The notes beneath the pieces were generated by a model, which was not told the DNA's origin, ran no database searches, and was given only the letters and a program-made list of their open reading frames with translations. From Nocardia alba NBRC 108234 (GTDB taxonomy: Bacteria > Actinomycetota > Actinomycetes > Mycobacteriales > Mycobacteriaceae), in NCBI RefSeq assembly GCF_001612665.1, contig NZ_BDAX01000009.1, positions 409,901-473,900 of the forward strand: a stretch of DNA of 64,000 nt, given 5' to 3'. Positions 50,548-59,700 of the stretch are shown piece after piece; within the stretch, counting starts at the first letter, position 1; each line of letters starts with the position of its first letter. The position numbers and the translations under genes were made by a program.

Positions 50548-53145
50548 TCAGAGCAGACCGAGCACGCGGGCCTGGGCGATCGCTTCGGCGCGCGCGTTCA
50601 CGGCGAGCTTCTGGTAGATGCCGCGCAGATGCGTTTTGACGGTGTTCACCGAGACACCGAGATCGGTGGCGATATTGCCCGCTGTCATGCCGGAGGGAAG
50701 TTGACGCAGCACCACCAACTCGGTGTCGGTGAGTTGGGGCGCGCCCGCGGAGGCGCCGCGATGGGCCCGGACCCGGTCGACGAGCGCCGCGTACTGACCG
50801 AAGCGGCCACCGATTCTGGCCAGCAGCTCGGCGGCCTCCGGCACGTCGAGGAACGGGCGCGCCAGCTGTTCGGTCGACGCGTGCGCGAGTGCCTGTTCGC
50901 AGGCGTCGTCGACCTTGCGTGGCCGGTCGAGCCGGTCGGCAGCAACCGCGACCAGCAGCCACGCCGTGACCAGCGAACGCGACGAGAAGCGCGGGGTCGT
51001 GAGGAGCGGTTCCAGCACCGTCAGCACGACGGCGGGGCGATGGGAATAGAGCGCCAGTCCCGCCTCGGCGACGGCCATCTCGGGAATCCGGCCGAGCGCG
51101 CTCGTGGCGTGGTCGACCAACTGTCGCGCGTCGGCCCTGGCCTGGACGCGCAGCAACAGCCACAACACGTCGGTCACCAGCTCCCCGGTGCCCGGCAGCG
51201 TGGGTGATTCGTCGAGCAGGCGGTGCAGTTGCTTGGCCAGGGCGACCGCGGCGGCCGACCGATCCGCGGCGTCGGCGAACATCAGCACGCCGGTCACGAT
51301 CGCCACCTGACGCAGCGGCGCGGGTACCACGGTCTCGTCGGCCACGACCCAGGGCAGCCCCGGCAGCGGTCGCTCGAAATCCACGCCCTGCGCATACGCG
51401 CCGTAGGCCGCGAGCACCCTGGCCGGAGCCGCATCGGCCGAGCCCGCCAGTTCGTAGCGTTCGGCGCAGGCGATCGCCGTGGCCGCCAGCGCGCGGAGCT
51501 CGCCGATCCGCCCGGCGATCCCGGCCGCCCCGGCTGTCGCGGTTCTGGCACGTACCGCGACGCGACCGAGTCCGATCTGTTCGGAGTGCACGATCGCGTG
51601 GCGCACCGACGCCGCGCCGCTCTCGATCTCGCCCCCGTAGATCTCGGCGATTCCACAGTGCAGCGCCGCGTAGCAGTCGAGGTCGGACTGCCCGGTCACC
51701 GGCGGTAGCGGCCAGCGCATCGACGACGAATCACCCACCAGGACAGCGACTCCCGCGCTCACCGCGCGATCGAGAGCGGCCACCCACTCGGCGGGCACCA
51801 CCGGCTCGCCCGATTCGTGGCCGACATGGGCGGCTTCGAGATAGACCTCGGCGGCGGCGATATCGCCACATTCCACCGCGACGGCCGCACGCAGCAGACG
51901 AACGAAAGCGTCGTGTTCGGCGAGGTTTTCGAGGGCGGCGAGCAGGGTGTGGCCCGTTCCCTCCAGGACCATGCGCACTCCCCAATCCCGCAGGAACGGC
52001 ACCAGTCCGGGGGCGCCGGGCTCGGCCAGGACGTGCTCGAGCGCGGGCGCCGGCATCGCGGCCGCGATGAACCACGCCGCCACCCGACGATGACAGTCGG
52101 GCACCCGCTCGGGCCTGGTGTACGCCGCCTCGGCGAGCAGGTAGGCGCGCAGGAGCGGATGGTAGGTGTGCCAGAGTTCGCCCGCGTGGGCGACGGTGTG
52201 CAGGGGGAAGTTCGCGCGCAGCAGTTCGTCGAGGATGCGGGCGGCGTCGTCGCCGACCAGATCCTCGGCCATCGGCAGGCAGAATTGTTCGGGAACCGCT
52301 GTGGCGAGCAGGAATTCGAGGGTGGGCGCCGGTAACGCGGCGAGCAGTTCGGCGACCAGGAAGTCGGCGACGGCGTGCGAGGGACGGGCCAGCGCGGTCA
52401 GGGCGGTGTCGCGGTCGGTTCCGTTGGCCGACAGGCAGATCGCCGCGATGCGGACCAGCGCGGCCCAGCCACGGGTCAGATTCTGGACCACGGCGAGTTC
52501 GGCGTCGTCGAGTCGGCAGCCGTGCTGGGCGAGCAGCTGGGCGACCTGGTCCGGGCGCAGGGCGAGCTCGGGCGCGCCGATCCGGGTGAGCCTGCCCGCC
52601 AGATCGAGGGTATGCCAGCGCAACGGCGGGTCGAATCGGCTCGCGAGCACCGCCGTGACGTGGGCCGGTAGGTGTGTGAGCAGGTATTCCAGGCCCGCGA
52701 GTTGCAGCGGGTCGGTGAGCAGGTGGGCGTCGTCGATCACCAGTACGGTCGGCTCGACCTCGGCCAGCGCGGCGATGAGGTCCACGGCACCGTCCATCGG
52801 TGTGCGCAGCATCCCGGCCGGGACGAAATCCGGGGCGGGCTCGAGTGTTCGGGCGATGTCGGCCAGCAGATCGCAGCCGCGCTGCTCGGCGACGGTCATC
52901 CACGCGACGCGCGCCGAGCACCGGCGGCGTACCCAGTCGACCAGCACGACGGTCTTGCCGCTGCCCGCGGGCCCGCACAGCAGTACCGTCTGCCCGGCCG
53001 CGGCCTGCGCGCGATCCAGGCGGGCGAATGCCTCGTTGCACCGGACCGGGGCGAACGACAGTTCGGGAAGACCAGCGGACCGACCCGCTACAGCTATCAC
53101 CGAGCCGCCACTGTGAATATCCAGAGAACCCGACGACGAAGCCAT
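50548..53145 (-). CDS. LuxR-family regulator with N-terminal ATPase (LAL/MalT-like)
   Basis: The 865-aa STAND-type regulator has Walker A CGPAGSGKT near 55-63, Walker B VLVIDDAH near 125, and a long helical repeat middle. The C-terminal LuxR-type HTH (LTDTELVVLRQLPSGMTAGN then IATDLGVSVNTVKTHLRGIY, about 800-850) completes it. Such large activators respond to a small molecule bound by the repeat region. The targets are unknown. Start ATG 53145 has CAGGAGGG upstream; the longer frame from 53172 reads through the RBS. Converges on the TetR gene with 2 bp between stops. Confidence 0.92.
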   Translation of the reverse strand: MASSSGSLDIHSGGSVIAVAGRSAGLPELSFAPVRCNEAFARLDRAQAAAGQTVLLCGPAGSGKTVVLVDWVRRRCSARVAWMTVAEQRGCDLLADIARTLEPAPDFVPAGMLRTPMDGAVDLIAALAEVEPTVLVIDDAHLLTDPLQLAGLEYLLTHLPAHVTAVLASRFDPPLRWHTLDLAGRLTRIGAPELALRPDQVAQLLAQHGCRLDDAELAVVQNLTRGWAALVRIAAICLSANGTDRDTALTALARPSHAVADFLVAELLAALPAPTLEFLLATAVPEQFCLPMAEDLVGDDAARILDELLRANFPLHTVAHAGELWHTYHPLLRAYLLAEAAYTRPERVPDCHRRVAAWFIAAAMPAPALEHVLAEPGAPGLVPFLRDWGVRMVLEGTGHTLLAALENLAEHDAFVRLLRAAVAVECGDIAAAEVYLEAAHVGHESGEPVVPAEWVAALDRAVSAGVAVLVGDSSSMRWPLPPVTGQSDLDCYAALHCGIAEIYGGEIESGAASVRHAIVHSEQIGLGRVAVRARTATAGAAGIAGRIGELRALAATAIACAERYELAGSADAAPARVLAAYGAYAQGVDFERPLPGLPWVVADETVVPAPLRQVAIVTGVLMFADAADRSAAAVALAKQLHRLLDESPTLPGTGELVTDVLWLLLRVQARADARQLVDHATSALGRIPEMAVAEAGLALYSHRPAVVLTVLEPLLTTPRFSSRSLVTAWLLVAVAADRLDRPRKVDDACEQALAHASTEQLARPFLDVPEAAELLARIGGRFGQYAALVDRVRAHRGASAGAPQLTDTELVVLRQLPSGMTAGNIATDLGVSVNTVKTHLRGIYQKLAVNARAEAIAQARVLGLL

Positions 53146-53290
53146 CTTCACCCTCCTGAACACGCTTTTCACCGCTCAGCGGCCGAACTCCGCCGAATTC
53201 GACGGTAGGCGAATCAGCGGCTGCACGGTTGCTGGAGTGGACAAGTGGGGACGCTCGTTACCAGATCGACGTCGAGTCGTCGAAGAACGG

Positions 53291-53512
53291 TCAGTCGGGC
53301 AGCTGGGACATACTCAGCAGCGTGAGGCCGAGCGTGTCGATGCGGGCCATCACGCCGCGCATGGCCGTGCTGTCGGCGACCGAGCCGAACAGCGTGGTGG
53401 TTCCGGTGGGCGAATGCGAGCTGGGACGCAACTCGGGAAAAGCCGTGAGGACACGCTCGGACAGCTCGCCCTCGATGACGAACTGATAGCGGAGCGGGCC
53501 CGACGTCGACAT
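53291..53512 (-). CDS. Small protein of unknown function (73 aa)
   Basis: The 73-aa protein runs MSTSGPLRYQFVIEGELSER through LRPS..., a short variable loop, a GTTTLFGSV strand and a MARIDTLGLTLLSMSQL helix-strand end. This looks like a compact alpha/beta (ferredoxin-like) ligand or sensor fold. I recall similar small actinobacterial proteins, without a known function. It lies upstream of the LuxR-type regulator on the same strand, 145 bp away. The RBS at ATG 53512 is weak. Confidence 0.65.
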   Translation of the reverse strand: MSTSGPLRYQFVIEGELSERVLTAFPELRPSSHSPTGTTTLFGSVADSTAMRGVMARIDTLGLTLLSMSQLPD

Positions 53513-53689
53513 GGTTTCAGTGTCCGCGCCGGTCGCTCAGGGCGCCTCATCCGCTCCGGGTGAATTCGCCCGCCACCTGCGACGTCACCCCTCGATACTT
53601 TTTTAAACATTGTTATTTCAGTTTCCGGGACGCGGTGCCCATCCGGTAGCTAATGTCGCGATTGTCAACAGCGCGAACAGGAGAACATC

Positions 53690-54118
53690 ATGCAGATCTA
53701 CCAGGCGCGACGTGCCGGTTTCGGACTTACGGCCTTCACCGCGGTGGCCGCGGCCGCCGTACTGGCAGCACCCCAGGCTTCCGCACTCGTCCAGGGGATC
53801 GCGGTGAGCGGCAGCACGCACTACGTGGATACCTCCTACACCGTCACCGCCGATGTCACGTCCACCTCGTTCCTGTTCAAGGTGACCTTCACCGACAACG
53901 GCACCCAGATCGGCGACCCGGTCTCGGTGTCCGACGGCAAGGCGACCATCACCTGGACGCCGAAGACCACCGGCGCGCACGAGATCAAGGCGGTGCAGGA
54001 GCTCGTCAGCTCGAAGACCGTCACGATCACCGTCGCCCCGAAGCCGACCACCCCTGGTGGCGGCGCGAGTACCGGGTCCGCTGACCTGGGCGGGCTGCTG
54101 TCGGGCTCGGCCGGCTAG
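53690..54118 (+). CDS. Secreted Ig-like domain protein
   Basis: The 142-aa protein has a clear Sec signal peptide: basic QARRAGFG, a hydrophobic Ala/Val core, and a cleavage site around ASA-LV near residue 32. The mature part is a single bacterial Ig-like beta-sandwich (TADVTSTSFLFKVTFTDNGT, then GKATITWTPKTTGAHEIKAV). The tail is Gly/Ser-rich. It is probably exported or cell-wall associated; the ligand is unknown. AGGAG lies 6 nt upstream of ATG 53690. An unusual A/T-rich stretch (TTTTTTAAACATTGTTATTT, about 53,588-53,608) precedes it. Confidence 0.88.
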   Translation: MQIYQARRAGFGLTAFTAVAAAAVLAAPQASALVQGIAVSGSTHYVDTSYTVTADVTSTSFLFKVTFTDNGTQIGDPVSVSDGKATITWTPKTTGAHEIKAVQELVSSKTVTITVAPKPTTPGGGASTGSADLGGLLSGSAG

Positions 54119-54131
54119 CCCCGCCCGCACG

Positions 54132-54167
54132 ACGGCCGCCGCGAACCCCTCTCCCCGCGGCGGCCGT
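54132..54167. terminator. Bidirectional terminator-like hairpin
   Basis: A 12-bp perfect stem (54132-54143 with 54156-54167) closes a 12-nt loop, between the stop of the secreted Ig-like protein and the stop of the convergent VOC gene. The flanking T-content is low, as in other GC-rich actinobacterial terminators. Confidence 0.65.
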
Positions 54168-54175
54168 TCGCGTGT

Positions 54176-54628
54176 TCAGGCTTGGTCGTAGGCCTGTTGC
54201 AGGGCGGCGATGTCGAGCTTGGACATCGCGCGCAGCGCCGTGCCGACGGCGATGACGCGATCGGTCTCACCGCCCATCAGCTCGGGCAGCACCGCCGGCA
54301 CGACCTGCCAGGACACCCCGAAGCGGTCGGTGAGCCACCCACACTGACCGGGGTTGCCGCCGCCCCCTGTCAACGCCTCCCAGAGGCGGTCGATCTCGTC
54401 CTGGGTATCCACGCTCACCTGCAGCGAGGCAGCATCGCTGTGCGGGTGGCCGGGGCCGCCGTTCATCAGCGTGACAGCCTGGCCGTCGAGGTCGAGACTG
54501 ACGATGAAGGCCGAACCGTCGCCCATGCGGGTGATCTCGACAACGCGCGAATTCGGGACGGTCGCCGCGTACAGTTCGGCCGCCGCTTCAGCGTCGGCAT
54601 CGAACCAGAGGAAAGTGTTGACGGACAT
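54176..54628 (-). CDS. VOC-superfamily protein (PhnB/3-demethylubiquinone-like)
   Basis: The 150-aa protein of the vicinal-oxygen-chelate fold starts MSVNTFLWFDADAEAAAELYAA. It has a FGVSWQVVP segment and the GGGGNPGQCGWLTDRFG loop characteristic of the PhnB-like/DUF1338-like subgroup often annotated as 3-demethylubiquinone methyltransferase. No methyltransferase activity is implied. ATG 54628 has AAGGAG 8 nt upstream. Its upstream region contains three 9-bp tandem repeats (54693-54719). Confidence 0.88.
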   Translation of the reverse strand: MSVNTFLWFDADAEAAAELYAATVPNSRVVEITRMGDGSAFIVSLDLDGQAVTLMNGGPGHPHSDAASLQVSVDTQDEIDRLWEALTGGGGNPGQCGWLTDRFGVSWQVVPAVLPELMGGETDRVIAVGTALRAMSKLDIAALQQAYDQA

Positions 54629-54692
54629 GATGAGCTCCTTGAGGTGAGTGGCTTGCTTCATCCACTGGTCGGAGCCGACCAGCGCCCTTCGA

Positions 54693-54719
54693 CATATCCG
54701 CCATATCCGCCATATCGGC
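54693..54719. repeat. Three 9-bp tandem repeats upstream of the VOC gene
   Basis: CATATCCGC is repeated exactly at 54693-54701 and 54702-54710 and with one change at 54711-54719. It lies between the divergent-side end of the TfoX-like gene (54728) and the VOC start, about 65-90 bp upstream of the VOC ATG, where an operator would be expected. Confidence 0.6.
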
Positions 54720-54727
54720 CGAAATCT

Positions 54728-55060
54728 CTATTTCCGCGGCAGGGTCCGCGCGAATTCCACCCCGCGCTCGACCCATTCCCGCAATGCGGCGTCGTCGTCG
54801 ACCGCTTCGGGCGCGACTCGCAACCAGCCGTGCAGCTCACGCCCGCCCATCACCATCGGGGCGATCGTCGACCCGTCGAGCAGGGCATCGCCATCGGCCG
54901 GGGCTACCCGCACCAGCAGCCCGCCCTTGCCGCTGGCAGCCACGGCCATATTGCCGCCGATCAGGAAGGCCAGACCACCGAACATCCTTCGCTCGTCGAG
55001 ATCGGGCCGTGGGTAGACGATCTCCCGGATCCGCTCGGCGAGCTCCTCGTCGTATGCCAT
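54728..55060 (-). CDS. TfoX N-terminal domain protein
   Basis: The 110-aa protein corresponds to a stand-alone TfoX/Sxy N-terminal domain. The pattern is a helix with ELAERIREIV, then RRMFGGLAFLIGGNMAVAAS, then the LVRV and GRELHGWLRV strands. Family members of this length are widespread in actinomycetes and are not tied to competence. The start is ATG 55060. It is followed by the VOC gene on the same strand with a 99-bp gap. Confidence 0.88.
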   Translation of the reverse strand: MAYDEELAERIREIVYPRPDLDERRMFGGLAFLIGGNMAVAASGKGGLLVRVAPADGDALLDGSTIAPMVMGGRELHGWLRVAPEAVDDDAALREWVERGVEFARTLPRK

Positions 55061-55095
55061 CGGCCCAGTGTGCGCCGACCCACCGACAGCAGGGC

Positions 55096-56061
55096 TCAGA
55101 TGCCGAGGGCCGCGGCGAACATCGGCCAGGAATCGTGGACGTCGTCCTGCCAGTAGGGCCAGGCATGGGTGCCCGCGGGACGGAAGCGGACATCGGCGGG
55201 GATGCCGAGCTGGGCCAGTCGGCCCGCGAGGGGGCTCGAGCAGCCGCCGACCACGGCTTCCATGGTGCCGCCGACCAGCAGCCGGTCGACCAGCACGCCG
55301 ACGTTGCCCGCGATGCTCGGATCGTTGAAGGCATCGTGTGTGCCGGGGACGCCGTTGCCCGAGGACAGGTAGATGGCGGTGCCGCGCAGCCGGTCGGCGT
55401 GCAGGGTGGGGTCGTTGGCCGCCCACGCCGGGTCACCGGGGAGGCCCCACATATTGGTCGCGTCGGCGCCGAACGTGGCCAACTGGGCGCGGACCAGCGC
55501 CTCGGCGAGCGGATTACCGGTCTGCGTGCACCCGCTGAAGGCGCCGACCGCGCGATACAGCCCGGGCGCCGCGATCGCCAGGTTCAACGCCGAGGTAGCC
55601 GACATCGACAGGCCCGCGATGCCATTGGCGCCGGTCATGCCGAAGCGATCGTTGAGCAGCGGGGGAAGTTCGTTCGTCAGGAAGGTGGTCCATTTGTTGC
55701 GGCCGAGCGCACCGTCGTCGCGCTGCCAGTCGGCGTACATGCTGGCGCGGCCACCGATCGGGACGATCACATTCACCGGCTTGTCGGCGAAGAAGTCGAC
55801 CACATCGGTGCGCCGCATCCACGGCCCGCCGCCCTCGCCGCCGTCGACGGCGTTGAGCAGATACAGCGCGGGCGCGCCGGACCCGGGATGCGACATCCAC
55901 AGGGTGATCGGGCGATTCATCGCCGCGGAATACACCACCACCTCGAATTGCCTGCCACCGAGCGGGCGTACATCGAGGATCCCCGATTCCGCCGATGCCG
56001 TCGGTGAGACGACAATTCCACAGCCGAGCAGGACGAGCAGACAGCACAGAAGCCGACGCAT
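55096..56061 (-). CDS. Secreted antigen-85-like mycolyltransferase/esterase
   Basis: The 321-aa exported alpha/beta hydrolase has a signal peptide (MRRLLCCLLVLLGCGIVVSP, cleavage after TASA near residue 24). The nucleophile elbow is GLSMSATSAL with Ser near residue 152. The late His is in GTHAWPYWQDD near 295. Fold, length and the GTHAW(P/A)YW(Q/R) end match the antigen 85/FbpA family, which transfers mycolic acids between trehalose and the cell wall. Its presence supports a mycolata host. Four Cys in the mature part could form disulfides. Confidence 0.88.
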   Translation of the reverse strand: MRRLLCCLLVLLGCGIVVSPTASAESGILDVRPLGGRQFEVVVYSAAMNRPITLWMSHPGSGAPALYLLNAVDGGEGGGPWMRRTDVVDFFADKPVNVIVPIGGRASMYADWQRDDGALGRNKWTTFLTNELPPLLNDRFGMTGANGIAGLSMSATSALNLAIAAPGLYRAVGAFSGCTQTGNPLAEALVRAQLATFGADATNMWGLPGDPAWAANDPTLHADRLRGTAIYLSSGNGVPGTHDAFNDPSIAGNVGVLVDRLLVGGTMEAVVGGCSSPLAGRLAQLGIPADVRFRPAGTHAWPYWQDDVHDSWPMFAAALGI

Positions 56062-56117
56062 GCGACGTAGTGTGCCGGATGACTCCGCTAATGTCCGGCA
56101 TTGGTCGATTCGTGTCC

Positions 56118-56795
56118 CTATTGTGCGTGTTCATCCGGAAAATGCGCGCGCAGCGCGGTGATCGATCCGGGGGTGACTTCGGGGACGTGCATCCGATCGG
56201 CAATCGTGGCGCGCAGCTTGCGTGGGAGTCCGGGCGCGTGCCGGGCGAAGTACGCCGAGAGCCATTCCGGTTCGCCGACGAGGAACGGGAAATCGGTGTT
56301 CATCATGGGGCGGATCACCAGCATCGGCAGCGGCGCGCGCAGCGGGCGATAGTCGCGATTCCACAGGCCGGGCACCGGGCAGCCGGGATAGAACTGGCCG
56401 AGCATGGCCCCCACCCGGACGATGTCGCTCTTGCGCAGAGCGTGGGCGGCGTCGACGCGGGCGGTGTCGTCGAGATCGGGGAAGACCGTGAGAACGGCCG
56501 GAATGTGGTCGAGGGTGCGGTAGAGGTCGAAGGCGTCGTCGATGGCATCGACGACCGAACCGGCATCGGCCAGGTCGGCGATCCACAGACTGTGTTGCGC
56601 GACAGCGGGTTTCATGAAAGGGCAGACCGGACCCGGCCGTCCCTGGGCGGGGTCGGGACGCATCAGGGTGTCGGCGAACCAGTCGATCAACGGCGCCGTT
56701 CGCGGATGTTCGGCGGCCCAGCGGACGGGATCGTCGTAGACGCACCACCAGGTGGCGGCGGTCCGGCGGCCGGTCATCGAGCGCACGGCGCTCAC
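56118..56795 (-). CDS. Unknown protein translationally coupled to the NRPS
   Basis: The 225-aa soluble protein has no family I can name with confidence; parts resemble actinobacterial proteins of unknown function found near NRPS genes. Features: a Trp-rich start (TAATWWCVYDDPVRWAAEHP), FADTLMRPDPAQGRPGPVCPF near 45-65, and RPMMNTDFPFLVGEPEWLSAYF near 160-185. The GTG start at 56795 overlaps the NRPS stop (GTGA), so the two are made together. A role in tailoring or supplying the NRPS product is inferred from coupling only. Confidence 0.75.
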   Translation of the reverse strand: MSAVRSMTGRRTAATWWCVYDDPVRWAAEHPRTAPLIDWFADTLMRPDPAQGRPGPVCPFMKPAVAQHSLWIADLADAGSVVDAIDDAFDLYRTLDHIPAVLTVFPDLDDTARVDAAHALRKSDIVRVGAMLGQFYPGCPVPGLWNRDYRPLRAPLPMLVIRPMMNTDFPFLVGEPEWLSAYFARHAPGLPRKLRATIADRMHVPEVTPGSITALRAHFPDEHAQ

Positions 56796-59700
56796 GGGGT
56801 GACCGACACGGCCTCGACCGCGCGCAGGTGGCGGTCCAGGATCGGACCGATCCGGGCGACGACGTCGGCGTTGGTGAGCTGGGCGTGGGTGGTGTCGACC
56901 CGGTGTTCGAGGAGACGGCCGGTGAGGAACGGGCGCCAGATCTGGGCGTCGAGGAAGGCGGTCATGCCCCGGGTGGCACAGAAGTAGAGGAGGTCGCCGT
57001 CGAACCGGTCGGGGCGGTAGCCGTGCGAGAGACGGACACCGTCGGCGTAGGCCTCGTGTAGCCGGGTGAGCTGTCCGGCGGTGAGCCCGGAACCGAGAGT
57101 CGCTCCGGCTCCGGCCAATTCGGCTGCCGCTTCCTCGGCCGAGAGGTCGGGCATGGTGTCCGCGTCGTCGGGTTCGTCGCCGAGCAGGTGGGTGAGCAGG
57201 TCGCGCATGCGCGGGCGTGGTGGCGGATCGGCGTGCTCGGGGACGACGACGCTGTCGAGCATGGCGAGGGTGGCGACGTCGCGGCCTCGCGCGCGCAGGC
57301 GGACGGCGGTGGCATGGGCGAGTTGGCCGCCGAGGGACCAGCCGAGCAAGTGGATCGGGCCGTCGGGGTGCAGGCGGGTGATCTCGGCGGCGTAGGTGTC
57401 GGCGAGCAGGTCGACGGTCAGGGCGGCGACAGCCGCGCCAGACAGGGTCGGTGCCTGCAATCCGTAGACAGGGCGGTCGGCGATGTGGCGCGCCAGGCCG
57501 GTGTAGCACCAGGCGAGCGGGACGGCGGAGTGGACGCAGAACAGGGGCGGGTGCGGGCCGCCTGTTCGCAGGGGCAGCACGGTGGCGAGGGCGGCGGCCC
57601 CCGGATCGGCGTCACCGCGGTAGGTCTCGATGCGGTGCGCGAGAGCGGCTGCGGTCGGTGCGGTGTAGAGCCAGCGGACCGTGATCGGCGTGTTCGTCGA
57701 CTCGGCGAGTTCGGCCGAAACACCAACGCCGGTCAGGGAATTGCCGCCGATGGCGAAGAAGTCGTCGTCGGCGCCCACCGTGTCGAGGTGGCAGGCGGTG
57801 GCGAAGGTGGCGGCGATCAGGTGTTGCAACGGTGTCGTCGGCGGGCGGTAGCCGATCGCGGACGGTGCGGGTAGCGCCGCGCGGTCGAGTTTTCCGTTGG
57901 CGGTCAGCGGGAGGCGGTCGAGGGTGACCAGGGCAGCGGGGACCAGCGCCGTCGGCAGGATGGCGCGTAGGCGAGCGAGGGCTGCGGCCGCGTCGAACCC
58001 GGTGTCCGGCACGGTGAAATCCGCCGTGCCGGGGCGGCCCCGTGCGTCAACCGCGGCGAGTTCGATATCCAGTGCGCCCGCGCCGACCGTCCATCGCGCG
58101 CTGGCCGAGGCGCTGTCGGAGGTGGGGTTTCGCGCGGCGGGACCGGCCGGGACGACGTAGCCGATGAGGCGGGCGGTGGGGGTGCCGGGATCGGCGATGT
58201 CTACTGCCGCGTGGGCGATGGTGGGGTCGGTGAGCAGGGCCGTTTCGACTTCGGCCGGTTCGATGCGGCGGCCGCGGATAGCCAGCTGGGCATCGATACG
58301 GCCGAGAAACTCGTAGCCGCCGTCCGCGCGGGGGCCGACGAGATCGCCGGTGCGGTAGACACGGTCGCCGTCGCCGCTGGGATCGGCCACGAAACGCGCG
58401 GCGGTGCTCGCGGGATCGCCGATGTAGCCCTGCGCTACGCACGGTCCACCGAGGTACAGCTCGGCACGCGCGCCGGCGGGGACCGTGCGCAGCTGTGAAT
58501 CCAAGAGCAGGGCAGTCACTTCCGGCAGTGGCCCGCCGATGGTCACCGGCTCCCCCGCCACCAGCGGCGCCGATTGTGTTGCCATCACCGTGACCTCGGT
58601 CGGGCCGTAACCGTTGTGCAGGCGGACTGCGGGCGCCCAGACAGTAACCAATTCCGGCGGACAGGCTTCGCCGCCGACGACCACCACCGCCAGACTCGGC
58701 ACGTCGGCGGGGCGCAGCGTCGCCAACACGGCGGGCGTGGTGAGCAGATGCGTGACGCGATGCTCGGCGATCAGCCCGGCCAGCTCCGGGCCCGCGACCA
58801 CCGACGGCGGTTCGACCACCAGGCGAGAGCCGGCGGCGAACGCGGCGAGGAGCTCGAGCAGGTGCGCGTCGAATGCGGGTGAATGGGCATGCAGCACTGT
58901 CGAATTCGGCCCGGTGCCGTATCGGTCGAGGAGGTGACCGGTCAGTGGAGCGAGGCCGCGATGCGTGACGGCGACACCTTTCGGCACCCCGGTCGTCCCC
59001 GACGTATGGATCAGATAGGCGGCGTGCGCCGGGGTCAGGCGGGCACGACGATCCGCGTCCGTGATCGGGGTCGACGGCTGATCGGCCACGCGGGCCAGGG
59101 TTTCCGCGTCATCGAGTAGCAGCCAGGTGACCCCGGAGCGATCGCCGGACGCCGCTGGGCGATCGGCCCGTGTCGTGATCCCCAGCACCGCACCGGATCC
59201 GGCGATCACGCGGGCGACCCGCTCACCCGGATCACTCAGGTCGACCGGAGTCAGGCAGGCGCCCGCCGCCGCGATGGCACGCACCGCCAGCACCGACTCG
59301 AGTGATCTGGGGAGCGCGGCCAGCACCGGACTTCCCGGCCTCGCCCCGGCCGCGATGAGCACCCTGGCCCACCGCGCCGCCGACTCGCCGAGCTCCCGAT
59401 AGGTCATCGACCGGCCACCGTCGACCACCGCGATGGTGTCCGCCGTGTCGAACCTGCTGAACAGGTCGCCCAATGTCGTTGTTCGAGAGACAGATTCCGA
59501 AAGCAACGTTTGCCGCGTCGCCGCGCCCATGGCCTCGGCGGAAGGTCGCGAATCGCTGGGGCGGGCGAATTCGGTGGCCGGCTCGCGCAGAGAACGCGAG
59601 CGATCGGCGGCCGAGTCGCGCAGCACACGCCGGCGATCAGCGGTCAGGTCGCGCAGCGGGCGGGTGGGTTCGGCGGCCAGGAAGGCGGCGAACCAGGCCA

